NCBI GenBank assembly: GCA_023426545.1 | Contig: JAFAAN010000040.1 | Span: 62,001-126,000 of the forward strand | Direction: 5' to 3' | DNA: 64,000 nt | Origin: Pseudomonadota bacterium | Lineage (GTDB): Bacteria; Myxococcota; Myxococcia; Myxococcales; Myxococcaceae | Shown here: one piece after another, positions 24,834 to 32,997 of the stretch | Position numbering within the stretch: the first letter of the stretch is position 1 | Layout of the letters: each line of letters opens with the position of its first letter | Notes under the pieces: model-generated | Told to the model about the DNA's origin: nothing | The model's database searches: none | The model's input: only the letters and a program-made list of their open reading frames with translations | Position numbers and translations under genes: made by a program

Positions 24834-26024
24834 TCACTTCGCTCGCTGCGAGAGCATCTGCGCGACGCCGTACAGCTTGGCGAAGCCCGCGGCTTCCGAG
24901 CCGTTCCACAGCACGTTGGCTTCTCCGTACGTCGCCACCTTCGCGTCCATCAGCGAGTGCGGCGAGCGCACGCCCTCCACCACCTGGGTCCGCGGGTGCA
25001 GCACCAGCCGCACGTCGCCCGTCACGCGCTCCTGCGACGAGGAGAGGAACGCCTCCAGGTCCTTCACCAGCGGGTCGAAGAAGTGGCCCTCGTGCAGCAG
25101 CGAGCCGTAGAGGTTGCCCATCGACTCCTTCCAGAAGAGCTGCTTGCCGGAGAGCACCAGCTTCTCCAGCTCTCGGTGCGCGGTGACGAGCAGGTGCGCC
25201 GCGGGCGCCTCGAAGCCCACCCGGCCCTTGATGCCGAGAATGGTGTCGCCCAGGTGCACGCCCCGGCCGATGCCGTAGGTGCGCCCCAGCGCGTTGAGCG
25301 CCTCCACCAGCTTCACGGGGCCCAGCTTCTCGCCGTCCAGCGCCACGGGGACGCCCTTCTCGAAGGACACGGTGAGGGGGCGGGGCTTCAGGTCCGCGGG
25401 CAGCTCGCCGCCGGGGAAGGCCGCCTCGGGCAGCGCCTTCCAGGAGTCCAGCGTCTCGGCGCCGCCCACGGAGGTGCCCCACATGCCCTCGTTGACGGAG
25501 TAGGAGCCCAGCTTCGGCGGCAGGTGGATGCCGCGCTCGGCCAGGTAGGACAGCTCCTGCTGACGGCTCAGGGACAGCGTGCGGATGGGCGTGAGCAGCT
25601 CCAGCTCCGGCGCCAGCGAGCGGAAGGCCACGTCGAAGCGCACCTGGTCATTGCCCGCGCCGGTGCTGCCGTGCGCCAGCGCCTGGACGCCCTTCTCGCG
25701 CGCCACGCGGACGACCTCTGCCGCCTGACAGGCCCGCTCGGCGGACACGCTCAGCGGGTAGACCTGACCGCGCAGCACGTTGCCGGCGATGAGGTAGCGC
25801 AGGTAGCCCTGGAAGAGCACCTCGCGCGCGTCCACCGTCACGTGCTCCACCGCGGCGAGCTGCTGGGACAGCGCAGCGATGCGCTCCAGCTGCTCGGGCG
25901 GGAAGCCGCCGGTGTCCACCGTGACGGTGATGACGCCGTAGCCCTGCTCGCGCAGGTAGACGGCGCAGAAAGCGGTATCGAGTCCGCCGGAGAAGGCCAG
26001 CACCACGTTCTTCTTGTTGCTCAT
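24834..26024 (-). CDS. argG: Argininosuccinate synthase
   Basis: A 396-residue protein with the PP-loop LAFSGGLDTAF at residues 9-19, plus HGSTGAGNDQVRF and the GMWG substrate segment. It joins citrulline and aspartate using ATP. I chose ATG 26024 with a GAGGAG 8 bases upstream. It lies between argH (25 bases upstream) and the P-loop gene in the operon. Confidence 0.95.
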   Translation of the reverse strand: MSNKKNVVLAFSGGLDTAFCAVYLREQGYGVITVTVDTGGFPPEQLERIAALSQQLAAVEHVTVDAREVLFQGYLRYLIAGNVLRGQVYPLSVSAERACQAAEVVRVAREKGVQALAHGSTGAGNDQVRFDVAFRSLAPELELLTPIRTLSLSRQQELSYLAERGIHLPPKLGSYSVNEGMWGTSVGGAETLDSWKALPEAAFPGGELPADLKPRPLTVSFEKGVPVALDGEKLGPVKLVEALNALGRTYGIGRGVHLGDTILGIKGRVGFEAPAAHLLVTAHRELEKLVLSGKQLFWKESMGNLYGSLLHEGHFFDPLVKDLEAFLSSSQERVTGDVRLVLHPRTQVVEGVRSPHSLMDAKVATYGEANVLWNGSEAAGFAKLYGVAQMLSQRAK

Positions 26025-26049
26025 GATTCGCTCCTCGCGGGGAAGCAGT

Positions 26050-27399
26050 TCAAAGCGTCCAGACGCGCGCGGCGGCGTCGGCCACCGCGCGGTGCGTCCC
26101 ATCGAGCCAGGCGCGCGCGGCGGCCAGCTCCTCCCGGGCCTGGGGCAGCCCCAGGTTGCCGGCGCCCCCCAGGTGGGTGGCCGTCAGGGCCCCGCGGTCG
26201 GGGCGGAAGGTGCCCTCCACCAGCTCGCGGCCCACCTGCTTGTAGGCGTCGCGGAAGGCCTGCCCCTGGGCCACCAGCGCGTAGGCGTGGTGGGCGGCGT
26301 ACAGCGTGTCGTCGCTCGCGCGCGCCGCGGCGTCCGCCTTCACCTGGAGCGCGGGCACCAGCCGGGTGAGCACGTCCAGCAGCTCGCGCGTGGAGCCCAG
26401 CGCCGCCAGGGTGGGGGACTTCAGGAGCTGGAAGTCGCGGTGGTAGCTGGAGGGCAGCCCGCCCGCGATGGCCTCCACCTGGTGCGCCAGCCCGCGGAGC
26501 TCGCGGCAGCGGCCCCGCGCCAGCTCCACCACATCCGGGTTCTTCTTCTGCGGCATGATGGACGAGCCCGTGGTGTACGCGTCCGGCAGGCCGAGGAAGC
26601 CGAACTCGTCCATGCTGTAGAGCTGCACGTCCCACAGCCACTTCTCCAGCGTGCCCGCCACCGAGCACGCCCAGCCCAGCACCGCCGCCTCGTGGCGGCC
26701 GCGGCCGTTCTGCACGTCGATGGGGCTGCGCTGCACGCGGGAGAAGCCGAGCAACGCCGCCACGTACTCCCGGTCGATGGGCAGCGGCACGCCGAAGCCC
26801 GCCGCCGCGCCCAGCGGGCAGCGGTCCAGCCGCGCCCACACGCCGCGCAGGGCCTCCAGCTCCTCCAGGAGCCCCTCCGCGAAGGCCATGCCCCATAGGC
26901 CGAAGGTGGACGGCATGGCCCGCCGCAGGTGCGTGTAGCCCGGCAGCGCCACGCCCGCGTGCGCCTGGGCGAAGTCCAGGAAGGCCCCCGCCAGCTCCGC
27001 GGTCCGCGCGCCCAGCGTCAGCAGCTCCTCACGCAGCAGCAGGCGCAGGGCCAGCTGCACCTGGTCGTTGCGCGAGCGCCCCAGGTGGATGCGCTTGCCC
27101 GGCTCGCCCACGCGCTCCACCAGGGCCGCCTCCAGCGCGGTGTGGCCGTCCTCCTGCTCGGGCCGGATGACGAAGGCGCCAGCGCGAGCCTCGTCGTGCA
27201 GCGCCTGGAGCGCCGTCACCAGGGACTTCGCCTCCGCGTCCTTCAGCAGGCCCACGTGTGCCAGCATCCGCGCGTGCGCGGCCGAGCCGAGCGCGTCATG
27301 CGGCGCCAGCGCCAGGTCCACCACCGGGTCGTTGCCCACCGTGAAGCGGTGGATGGCCGTGTCCAGGGGAAGGCCCTTGCCCCACAGCGTGTCAGCCAC
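26050..27399 (-). CDS. argH: Argininosuccinate lyase
   Basis: A 449-residue fumarase-superfamily lyase with the signature GSSIMPQKKNPD (about residue 277) and the HLGRSRNDQ segment. It splits argininosuccinate into arginine and fumarate. It starts at GTG 27399, overlapping the previous stop by 8 bases. There is no fused acetyltransferase domain, so acyl-glutamate synthesis is encoded elsewhere. Confidence 0.95.
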   Translation of the reverse strand: MADTLWGKGLPLDTAIHRFTVGNDPVVDLALAPHDALGSAAHARMLAHVGLLKDAEAKSLVTALQALHDEARAGAFVIRPEQEDGHTALEAALVERVGEPGKRIHLGRSRNDQVQLALRLLLREELLTLGARTAELAGAFLDFAQAHAGVALPGYTHLRRAMPSTFGLWGMAFAEGLLEELEALRGVWARLDRCPLGAAAGFGVPLPIDREYVAALLGFSRVQRSPIDVQNGRGRHEAAVLGWACSVAGTLEKWLWDVQLYSMDEFGFLGLPDAYTTGSSIMPQKKNPDVVELARGRCRELRGLAHQVEAIAGGLPSSYHRDFQLLKSPTLAALGSTRELLDVLTRLVPALQVKADAAARASDDTLYAAHHAYALVAQGQAFRDAYKQVGRELVEGTFRPDRGALTATHLGGAGNLGLPQAREELAAARAWLDGTHRAVADAAARVWTL

Positions 27400-28453
27400 G
27401 CGCCGCCTCCTCGAAGTAACCGCGCACCAGCCGCGCGTAGAAGGCGGCGCCGGCTTCCAGCTCCGCCCGGGTGATGAACTCGTCCGCCAGGTGGCTGCGG
27501 AGCGTGTCGCCGGGGCCCACCTTCACCGCGGGGATGTTCCCCAGGAAGGCCCAGTCCGACGCCGTGCTGGAGCCCACCGGCTGCTCGCCCGAGGCCGCCA
27601 CCGCCGCCCGGACGATGGGCGCCTCCGCGGGCGTCGACTTCGGCAGGTAGCGCTCCGAATGCACCTGCACCTCGCTCCTCAGCGCGCCCGCCACCTGCCG
27701 GGCCACCAGCGCGTGCTCCATGCCCGGCGTGGTGCGCAGGTCCACGAAGAACTCGCAGCGGTCCGGCACCTGGTTGCGCGCCAGCCCGCCCGACACCTGC
27801 GTCACCTGCGCCCGCGCTTCACCCAGCAGCGGGTGGGGCGGGAAGCGCAGCTCGGCCAGCACCGCGATGTCCGAGGCCGCCAGGTGGATGGCGTTGACGG
27901 CCTCGGTGGTGTGCGCGTGCGCGACGTGCGCGCTCTTGCCGTGGGCGGTGCAGCGCAGGAGCAGCATGCCGCGCTGCGCGGTGCAGGGCTTCAGGCTGGT
28001 GGGCTCGCCGACGATGGCGGCGTCCAGCGGCCCCAGCTTCGGCAGCAGCGTGCCCAGGCCCTGGCCCCCCGTCTCTTCCTCGGCGGTGAACGCGAACACC
28101 ACCTCCGCGTCCGCGGGCGCGCCCTCGGCGAGCAGCGTCCGCGCGGCCAGCAGCATCCCCGTCACGCAGCCCTTGGCGTCGTTGCTGCCCAGGCCGTACA
28201 GCCGGTCCTCGCGCCACAACGGCGCGTGGGGCTCGTACGTCCACCCGGCGCACGGCTTCACCGTGTCCAGGTGCGAGTTGACGAGCAGCCGGCGCGGCCC
28301 GCTCCCCACGGAGAACCACACGTTGTGGCCCTGCCGCTGGACGCGCGCGCCCCAGCCCTCCGCCCACCCGGACACGGCGTCCGCGATGCGGCCCTCGTCA
28401 CCCGACACGCTGGGGATGGCCACCAGCGCCTGGAGCAGCTCCGCCGCGTTCAT
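27392..28453 (-). CDS. M20 deacylase, probable N-acyl-citrulline/ornithine deacylase
   Basis: A 353-residue zinc peptidase-fold enzyme. Metal motifs are VNSHLDTV (about 60), GSNDAKG (about 94) and the catalytic EEE of FTAEEETGG (about 126), with a dimerisation domain between. Placement between argB and argH, together with an acyl-ornithine carbamoyltransferase in the same operon, makes acyl-citrulline the likely substrate, as for ArgE-prime in Xanthomonas. Its start overlaps the argB stop (ATGA). The LysK-like acyl-lysine deacylases are the nearest alternative. Confidence 0.82.
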   Translation of the reverse strand: MNAAELLQALVAIPSVSGDEGRIADAVSGWAEGWGARVQRQGHNVWFSVGSGPRRLLVNSHLDTVKPCAGWTYEPHAPLWREDRLYGLGSNDAKGCVTGMLLAARTLLAEGAPADAEVVFAFTAEEETGGQGLGTLLPKLGPLDAAIVGEPTSLKPCTAQRGMLLLRCTAHGKSAHVAHAHTTEAVNAIHLAASDIAVLAELRFPPHPLLGEARAQVTQVSGGLARNQVPDRCEFFVDLRTTPGMEHALVARQVAGALRSEVQVHSERYLPKSTPAEAPIVRAAVAASGEQPVGSSTASDWAFLGNIPAVKVGPGDTLRSHLADEFITRAELEAGAAFYARLVRGYFEEAARG

Positions 28454-29376
28454 CCCACCGCCCCGGCGGGCTTCTGGGCCGTCTCCCGCACGACCATGGT
28501 GCCGCTACCCTCGTTGGTGAAGACCTCTTCCAGCAGCGCGTTGGGCTGCACCCCGCTCACCAGGTGGACGCTGCCCACGCCGCCCACGAGCGCGTGGCGG
28601 ATGGCGTGCGCCTTGGGCTTCATGCCGCCGGAGATGACGCCGGTGCGCTCCATGGTGGCCAGGTCCGTGAGGTTGGCCAGCGTGACGAGCGACGACGGGT
28701 CGTTCACGTCCGCGAGCAGCCCCGGCACCTGGACGAGGAAGAAGAGCTTCTCCGCGCTCAGGGCCACCGCCAGCGCCGCGGCCACGGTGTCCGCGTTGGT
28801 GTTGTACACGGCGCCATCCGCGCCCCCCGACAGCGGGGCGATGACGGGCACGTAGTCGGCCGAGCGCAGGTGCTCCACCACGCGCGTGTCCACCGCCTCG
28901 ATGTCACCCACCAGGCCGTAGTCCACGAGCCTGCCCTCGGTGGCGCCGGCCTCGGTGACCATGACGGGGGGGCGCTTGCGCGCCTTGATGAGGCCGGCAT
29001 CCACGCCGCTCAGGCCCACCGCGGGCACGCCCGCCGCCTGGAGGTCCGCGAGCAGGTCGGTGTGCAGCTTGCCCGCGAGCACCATCTTCGCCGCGTCCAG
29101 CACGGGCGCGGAGGTGACGCGGCGCCCCGCCACCTTCTCCACCGGCAGGTGGAGGGCGTCACACAGCGTGTCCAGCTCCGGGCCGCCGCCGTGCACCACG
29201 ACGGGGCGGATGGAGAAGGTCCACAGCAGGGCAATCTGCTCGCAGGCGGCGCGGCGCAGACGCGGGTCGCTCAGCATGGCGCCGCCAAGCTTCACCACGA
29301 ACGTCTTGCGGCGGAACTGCTGCACGTACTTCGCCGCGTGTCGAAGCGCGGAGTAGGGGTCGGGCGAGAGGGGCAC
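28450..29376 (-). CDS. argB: Acylglutamate kinase ArgB
   Basis: A 308-residue amino acid kinase with FVVKLGGAML (about residue 27), VVHGGGPELD (about 60), a mid-chain GLSGVDAGLI and a C-terminal GGMKPKAHAI. It phosphorylates N-acyl-glutamate. The start is GTG 29376 with GAGG 8 bases upstream, 42 bases after the carbamoyltransferase stop. Feedback control by arginine is common in the family but cannot be read here. Confidence 0.92.
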   Translation of the reverse strand: MPLSPDPYSALRHAAKYVQQFRRKTFVVKLGGAMLSDPRLRRAACEQIALLWTFSIRPVVVHGGGPELDTLCDALHLPVEKVAGRRVTSAPVLDAAKMVLAGKLHTDLLADLQAAGVPAVGLSGVDAGLIKARKRPPVMVTEAGATEGRLVDYGLVGDIEAVDTRVVEHLRSADYVPVIAPLSGGADGAVYNTNADTVAAALAVALSAEKLFFLVQVPGLLADVNDPSSLVTLANLTDLATMERTGVISGGMKPKAHAIRHALVGGVGSVHLVSGVQPNALLEEVFTNEGSGTMVVRETAQKPAGAVG

Positions 29377-29418
29377 GTGAGACCTCGAAGTCAGAAAGGA
29401 GAGAGTGCTGGAGGCCGC

Positions 29419-30426
29419 TCAACGCGAGCGCATCCAGTGCAGCAGCGCCCGTTGGACGTGGTAGCGATTGCCGGCCTCGTCTACGACGCGGCTGCTCGGA
29501 TGGTCCAGGACCTCATCGGCCACCTCCACGTTCCGCCGCACGGGCAGGCAGTGGAGGAAGACCGCGTCCTGCTCCGCGCGCGACATCGTCAGGCGCGTGG
29601 GCATCCAGCCGGAGTACGAGGCGAGCAGCGCGGTGACGTCGTTCGGCGAGAAGGCCGCCGCGGCGGTGGGCCCCCAGGACTTGGCATAGACAGCGCGGCT
29701 GCCGGCCAGGGCCTCGTCCTGGTCGTGGGTATAGGTGATGCTGCCGCCAGTGGCCCGGGCGTAGGCCTCCGCTTCGGCGCGCACGGCCGGGTGCAGCTCG
29801 AACCCGGGAGGGTGGGCGACGCGGACCTCGCAGCCCGCGGCCGCCGCGCTCAGCAGGAAGGAGTTGGGCACGGCCTTGGGCAGCGGCTTGATGTGCGGCG
29901 CCCACGTCAGCGTCACCGGCAGCTTCTTCGTGGCACCGAACGTCTCGCGCAGCGTGAGCACGTCCGCCAGGCCCTGGCAGGGGTGCTCGCGGGCGGACTC
30001 CATGCTGACCACCGGCACGGTGGCCCACTTGCGGAAGGCGTTGATGACGGGGTCGACCTCGTCCTCCTCGTCACCGCCGCCCTGCGAGAAGGTGCGCACG
30101 CCCAGCATGTCCACGAAGCGCGACAGGACGGGGGCGGCCTCCTTGAGGTGCTCGGCCCGGTCCGAGTTCATCACCGCGCCCTCGCGGTGCTCCAGCTTCC
30201 AGACGCCGGCGCCCACATCCAGGATGATGGCGTTGCCGCCGCCGCGCAGCATGACGGCCTCGAACGAGGTGCGCGTGCGCAGCGACGGGTTGAAGAACAC
30301 CATGCCCAGCAGGGTGTTGGCGAAGAGCGCCTGCTCCGGGCCCTTCTTCTTCCATGCGGCCGCCTGGGCGAGCACCGCCTCCACGCCCTCGGGCCCCAGA
30401 TCCTTGATGTGCGTGACGTGCTTCAT
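29419..30426 (-). CDS. N-acyl-ornithine carbamoyltransferase (acetyl- or succinyl-type)
   Basis: A 335-residue transcarbamoylase with carbamoyl-phosphate motif FNPSLRTRTSFE (about residues 45-56), HPCQ, LTWAPHIKPL and LHCLPVRRNV. These match the Xanthomonas/Bacteroides N-acyl-ornithine group rather than ordinary OTCase. It carbamoylates acyl-ornithine to acyl-citrulline, which the M20 enzyme would deacylate. The position that is Glu92 in the Xanthomonas acetyl enzyme and Pro90 in the Bacteroides succinyl enzyme (D-x-E/P-EH) is Ala91 here (SDRAEH). I chose ATG 30426 with a GGAGGAG ribosome site. It is the first gene of the operon, facing argR. Confidence 0.85.
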   Translation of the reverse strand: MKHVTHIKDLGPEGVEAVLAQAAAWKKKGPEQALFANTLLGMVFFNPSLRTRTSFEAVMLRGGGNAIILDVGAGVWKLEHREGAVMNSDRAEHLKEAAPVLSRFVDMLGVRTFSQGGGDEEDEVDPVINAFRKWATVPVVSMESAREHPCQGLADVLTLRETFGATKKLPVTLTWAPHIKPLPKAVPNSFLLSAAAAGCEVRVAHPPGFELHPAVRAEAEAYARATGGSITYTHDQDEALAGSRAVYAKSWGPTAAAAFSPNDVTALLASYSGWMPTRLTMSRAEQDAVFLHCLPVRRNVEVADEVLDHPSSRVVDEAGNRYHVQRALLHWMRSR

Positions 30427-30453
30427 GGCCCTCTCCTCCCAACGGCTGCCGCC

Positions 30454-30596
30454 TGCATATTCGATGCGAATATGCATGAAAATGCGTGCATCGCCCTGAA
30501 AAGGGGGCGGATATTATGCAGCAAGACGCGCCGCGCAAGCGGATTCTTCGCAAGAGGCTCATGCATGTTCTTGCATGCATATGCATGAAGATGCAT
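30454..30596. promoter_or_regulatory. Array of TGCAT palindromes between the arg operon and argR (ARG boxes)
   Basis: Box 1 (30454-30476) is a perfect palindrome TGCATATTCG-ATG-CGAATATGCA. Box 2 (30473-30490) is an imperfect TGCAT...GTGCA. Box 3 (30562-30579) and box 5 (30581-30596) have perfect 6-bp arms, and a 12-bp palindrome lies between them. Overlapping -10-like hexamers for both directions sit at 30512-30518, between the two box groups. ArgR of other bacteria binds paired 18-bp palindromes, so repression of the operon and autoregulation of argR are likely. Confidence 0.75.
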
Positions 30597-30600
30597 CTTG

Positions 30601-31029
30601 ATGAGAATGAACCTGGACGAGGCCATCCTGCGGCTCATCACCGAGCGGGAGATCGGCGATCAGGCCGTGCTGCAGCAGCTCCTGGAGGCTGAAGGTCAGG
30701 CGCCGAGTCAGTCCACCCTGTCCCGGCGGCTGAAGAAGCTGGGCATCCAGAAGGTGGCGGGGCGCTACCAGCGAGCGCCGGCCGCGCCCGCGGTGGTGCC
30801 CGAGCGGCCGCGCGTCACCATCCTGGAGGCGCCGCCCAACCTGCTGGTGCTCCGGACGGCGCCGGGCTTCGCGCCGGTGCTCGCGCTGGCGCTGGACAGG
30901 GAGCGGGAGCTGCCGGGCCTGGCGGGGACGGTGGCGGGAGACGACACCATCTTCGTCGCGGTGACCGACCCGGCGCTGCTTCGGGACGTGCGCGCGGCGG
31001 TGGAGCGGCTGCTGTCGCTGGGGACCTGA
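30601..31029 (+). CDS. argR: Arginine repressor ArgR
   Basis: A 142-residue ArgR/AhrC protein. The N-terminal winged helix contains SQSTLSRRLKKLGIQKV, a Pro/Ala linker follows, and the C-terminal hexamerisation/arginine-binding domain includes ALDRERELPGLAGTVAGDDT. It binds DNA when arginine is plentiful. ATG 30601 or ATG 30607 could be the start; neither has a strong ribosome site. It is divergent from the arginine operon across the palindrome array. Confidence 0.92.
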   Translation: MRMNLDEAILRLITEREIGDQAVLQQLLEAEGQAPSQSTLSRRLKKLGIQKVAGRYQRAPAAPAVVPERPRVTILEAPPNLLVLRTAPGFAPVLALALDRERELPGLAGTVAGDDTIFVAVTDPALLRDVRAAVERLLSLGT

Positions 31030-31388
31030 GCCCCGAGGGCGTCACGGGGCCGGGCAGCGGGATGAAGGCGGGCACCTGACGCCAGAGCTTGGCGTCCCAC
31101 GCTCCTCATCTCTTCGCCAGGCTGATGTCCGTCACCGGACCGCAGTTGATGCAGGTGGAAGTCCTGAAACGCCGGGCGACTCCGGCTGAATCACCAGGAC
31201 GTGCCGGGTCAGGTGTTGCGAGGAAGACGCCGCGCCGTGTACGGCCGTGTCGTTACCTACCACCTGCGTCCAGGGGAATCGTTGCGCCGTGAGGGGGATC
31301 CACCCCATTTTCCCAAGATTTCTCGTTGAGGACGTAGGTTCTGTTGGGGGGAGCGGCGAACCCGTCTGGCCTGGAGGTGAATGTGGGC
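31030..31388. other. 359-base intergenic region, no gene seen
   Basis: A weak CCCCG/CGGGG hairpin (31031-31049) follows argR and could end its transcript. The rest has stop codons in all plus frames at short spacing and no tRNA-like fold that I can draw. A GGAGG at 31374 belongs to the next gene. Confidence 0.5.
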
Positions 31389-31937
31389 ATGTCGGAGCTG
31401 ACAGAGCTACTGGACCACGCGCGCAAGGGGGAGCAGGGCGCGCGGGATGCGTTGATGGCGGCGGCCTATCGGGAGTTGCAGCAGATGGCGCAGCGGGCCG
31501 TGCACGACACGTCGTCTCCGTCCCCGCAGCCCGGGGTGTTGGTGACGGAGGTCTGGCTGCGGCTCTTCGGCGATGGGGCGCCGGCCGAGGCGCGGCGCCA
31601 CTTCTTCGGGGCCGCGGCCCAGGCCATGCGGCGGGTGATGGTCGACCAGACGCGGCTCCGCCGGGCGCAGGTCCGCGAGGCCCGGCTGGAGCGGCTGAGC
31701 CTGGGCGGCACGGAGGCGGACGTCCCGGCCGGGCTGAGCCTGGAGGTGCTGGCGCTGGACCGGGCGCTGGCGGAACTGGAGACCTTCCAGCCCCGGCTCG
31801 CGCGTATGCTGGAGCTCCGCTACTTCGTGGGGCTGGACCTCCACGACACCGCCGCGGTGCTGGGCGTGTCGCCTGTCACCATGAAGCGCGACTGGACCTA
31901 TGTCCGCGGCTGGCTGCTGGCGCGGCTGGGAAATTGA
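31389..31937 (+). CDS. ECF-like RNA polymerase sigma factor (TIGR02999 type)
   Basis: A 182-residue sigma-70-family protein. Region 2 includes LVTEVWLRLF and RRHFFGAAAQAMRRVMVDQ, a signature of the ECF-like TIGR02999 group. Region 4 ends with the helix-turn-helix DTAAVLGVSPVTMKRDW. These factors redirect RNA polymerase, often under control of linked kinases or anti-sigma proteins, but none is adjacent here. ATG 31389 is preferred, with GGAGG 11 bases upstream; GTG 31383 is a close alternative. Confidence 0.85.
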   Translation: MSELTELLDHARKGEQGARDALMAAAYRELQQMAQRAVHDTSSPSPQPGVLVTEVWLRLFGDGAPAEARRHFFGAAAQAMRRVMVDQTRLRRAQVREARLERLSLGGTEADVPAGLSLEVLALDRALAELETFQPRLARMLELRYFVGLDLHDTAAVLGVSPVTMKRDWTYVRGWLLARLGN

Positions 31938-31969
31938 GCCGGGGCTCCGCGCGTATGCGCGGGCCCGGC
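31938..31969. terminator. Bidirectional hairpin terminator
   Basis: GCCGGGGCTCCGCG pairs with CGCGGGCCCGGC around a TATG-containing loop, directly after the sigma factor stop and between convergent genes. Confidence 0.6.
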
Positions 31970-31990
31970 GTATGAGGCCGCGGGGGAGGC

Positions 31991-32845
31991 TCAGCGCTTG
32001 ACGGCCGCGGTGACAGCGTCCGCGAGCGGCGTCGTCGGCCGCCCGATGAGGCGGCGCAGGTCACCCGAGGTGTCATTCAGGTCGCCGCGCCCGGCGCCCG
32101 CGTCGGAGTCCGCCACCAACTCGGCGAAGGGCGGGGGGACGCCCACGCCGATGAGCGCGCCCACGTGGTCCGCCTGCGACAGGTCCTTGTAGACGACCGG
32201 CTTACCCGTCTGCCGTGAGACCTCCGCGGCCAACTCGGCGGTGGTGAAGTCGGTGTCGCCGGCCAGCTCGTAGACCTTGTTCTCATGCCCCGTGCTGGTG
32301 AGCACGGCCACCGCGGCGGCGGCGTAGTCCGCCCGGCTGGCGGCGGCGATGCGGCCCTGGCCCGAGCTGCCGAAGAAGGCGCCGTGCGCCAGCGCTGGCG
32401 CCAGGTTCTCCGTGTAGTTCTCCGTGTACCAGCCGTTGCGGAGGAAGACGAAGGGCAGGCCGGACGCGCGAATCGCCTCCTCGGTCGCCTTGTGCTCGGC
32501 GGCGAGCGACATGCCCGAGGTGTCCGCGTGCAGGATACTGGTGTACGCAATCAGCCGCACGCCCGCCTTCTTCGCCGCGTCCACCACCGCCTGGTGCTGC
32601 GCCGCGCGCTGGCCGACCTCGCTGGAGGAAATCAGCAGCACCTTGTCCACGCCGGCGAACGCGGGGCCCAGCGTCTCCGGCTTGCTGTAGTCCGCCTGCC
32701 GGACCTGGACGCCCTTGGCCGCCAGGTCGGCTGCCTTGTTGGGGTCGCGCACGGCGACGGCGATGTCCTTCGCGGGGACCTTCTCGAGCAGGCCCGCGAC
32801 CACCAGGCGGCCCAGCTTTCCGGTTGCTGCAGTCACGAGAATCAT
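31991..32845 (-). CDS. QorB-like NAD(P)H:quinone oxidoreductase (atypical SDR)
   Basis: A 284-residue NmrA-type SDR. The nucleotide motif VTAATGKLGRLV lies at the N-terminus, and the AYTSILHAD, FLRNGWYTENY and ELAGD segments match E. coli QorB (YtfG). It would reduce quinones with NAD(P)H and protect against electrophile stress. ATG 32845 has GGAG upstream. It is divergent from an HxlR regulator, a common pairing for quinone and aldehyde sensors. Confidence 0.82.
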   Translation of the reverse strand: MILVTAATGKLGRLVVAGLLEKVPAKDIAVAVRDPNKAADLAAKGVQVRQADYSKPETLGPAFAGVDKVLLISSSEVGQRAAQHQAVVDAAKKAGVRLIAYTSILHADTSGMSLAAEHKATEEAIRASGLPFVFLRNGWYTENYTENLAPALAHGAFFGSSGQGRIAAASRADYAAAAVAVLTSTGHENKVYELAGDTDFTTAELAAEVSRQTGKPVVYKDLSQADHVGALIGVGVPPPFAELVADSDAGAGRGDLNDTSGDLRRLIGRPTTPLADAVTAAVKR

Positions 32846-32892
32846 GGGGTTCGCATCTCCTGTCGGGGAACCTAACGGCGCCACTCACTGCT

Positions 32893-32902
32893 GGTAAGTA
32901 CC
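32893..32902. promoter_or_regulatory. Possible HxlR operator between qorB-like and hxlR-like genes
   Basis: GGTA-AG-TACC is a short inverted repeat in the divergent promoter region. HxlR/QorR regulators bind TACC/GGTA-type repeats, but the site is short and could be chance. Confidence 0.3.
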
Positions 32903-32997
32903 CACCTTGGGGTCAGTGACAGGCATGCACGGGAGCAAACGCACGGGCGCGCTGGCCCGGATGATGGCGAAGCAGGCGATGGCGCGGGGCGACCTGC

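Noticed and set aside
30454..30596. TGCAT repeats as a possible CRISPR or mobile-element end
   Set aside because: Units are short palindromes in a divergent promoter next to argR, without spacers, so operators explain them better.
31030..31388. Possible tRNA or small RNA downstream of argR
   Set aside because: I could not draw a cloverleaf or find a convincing promoter-terminator pair.
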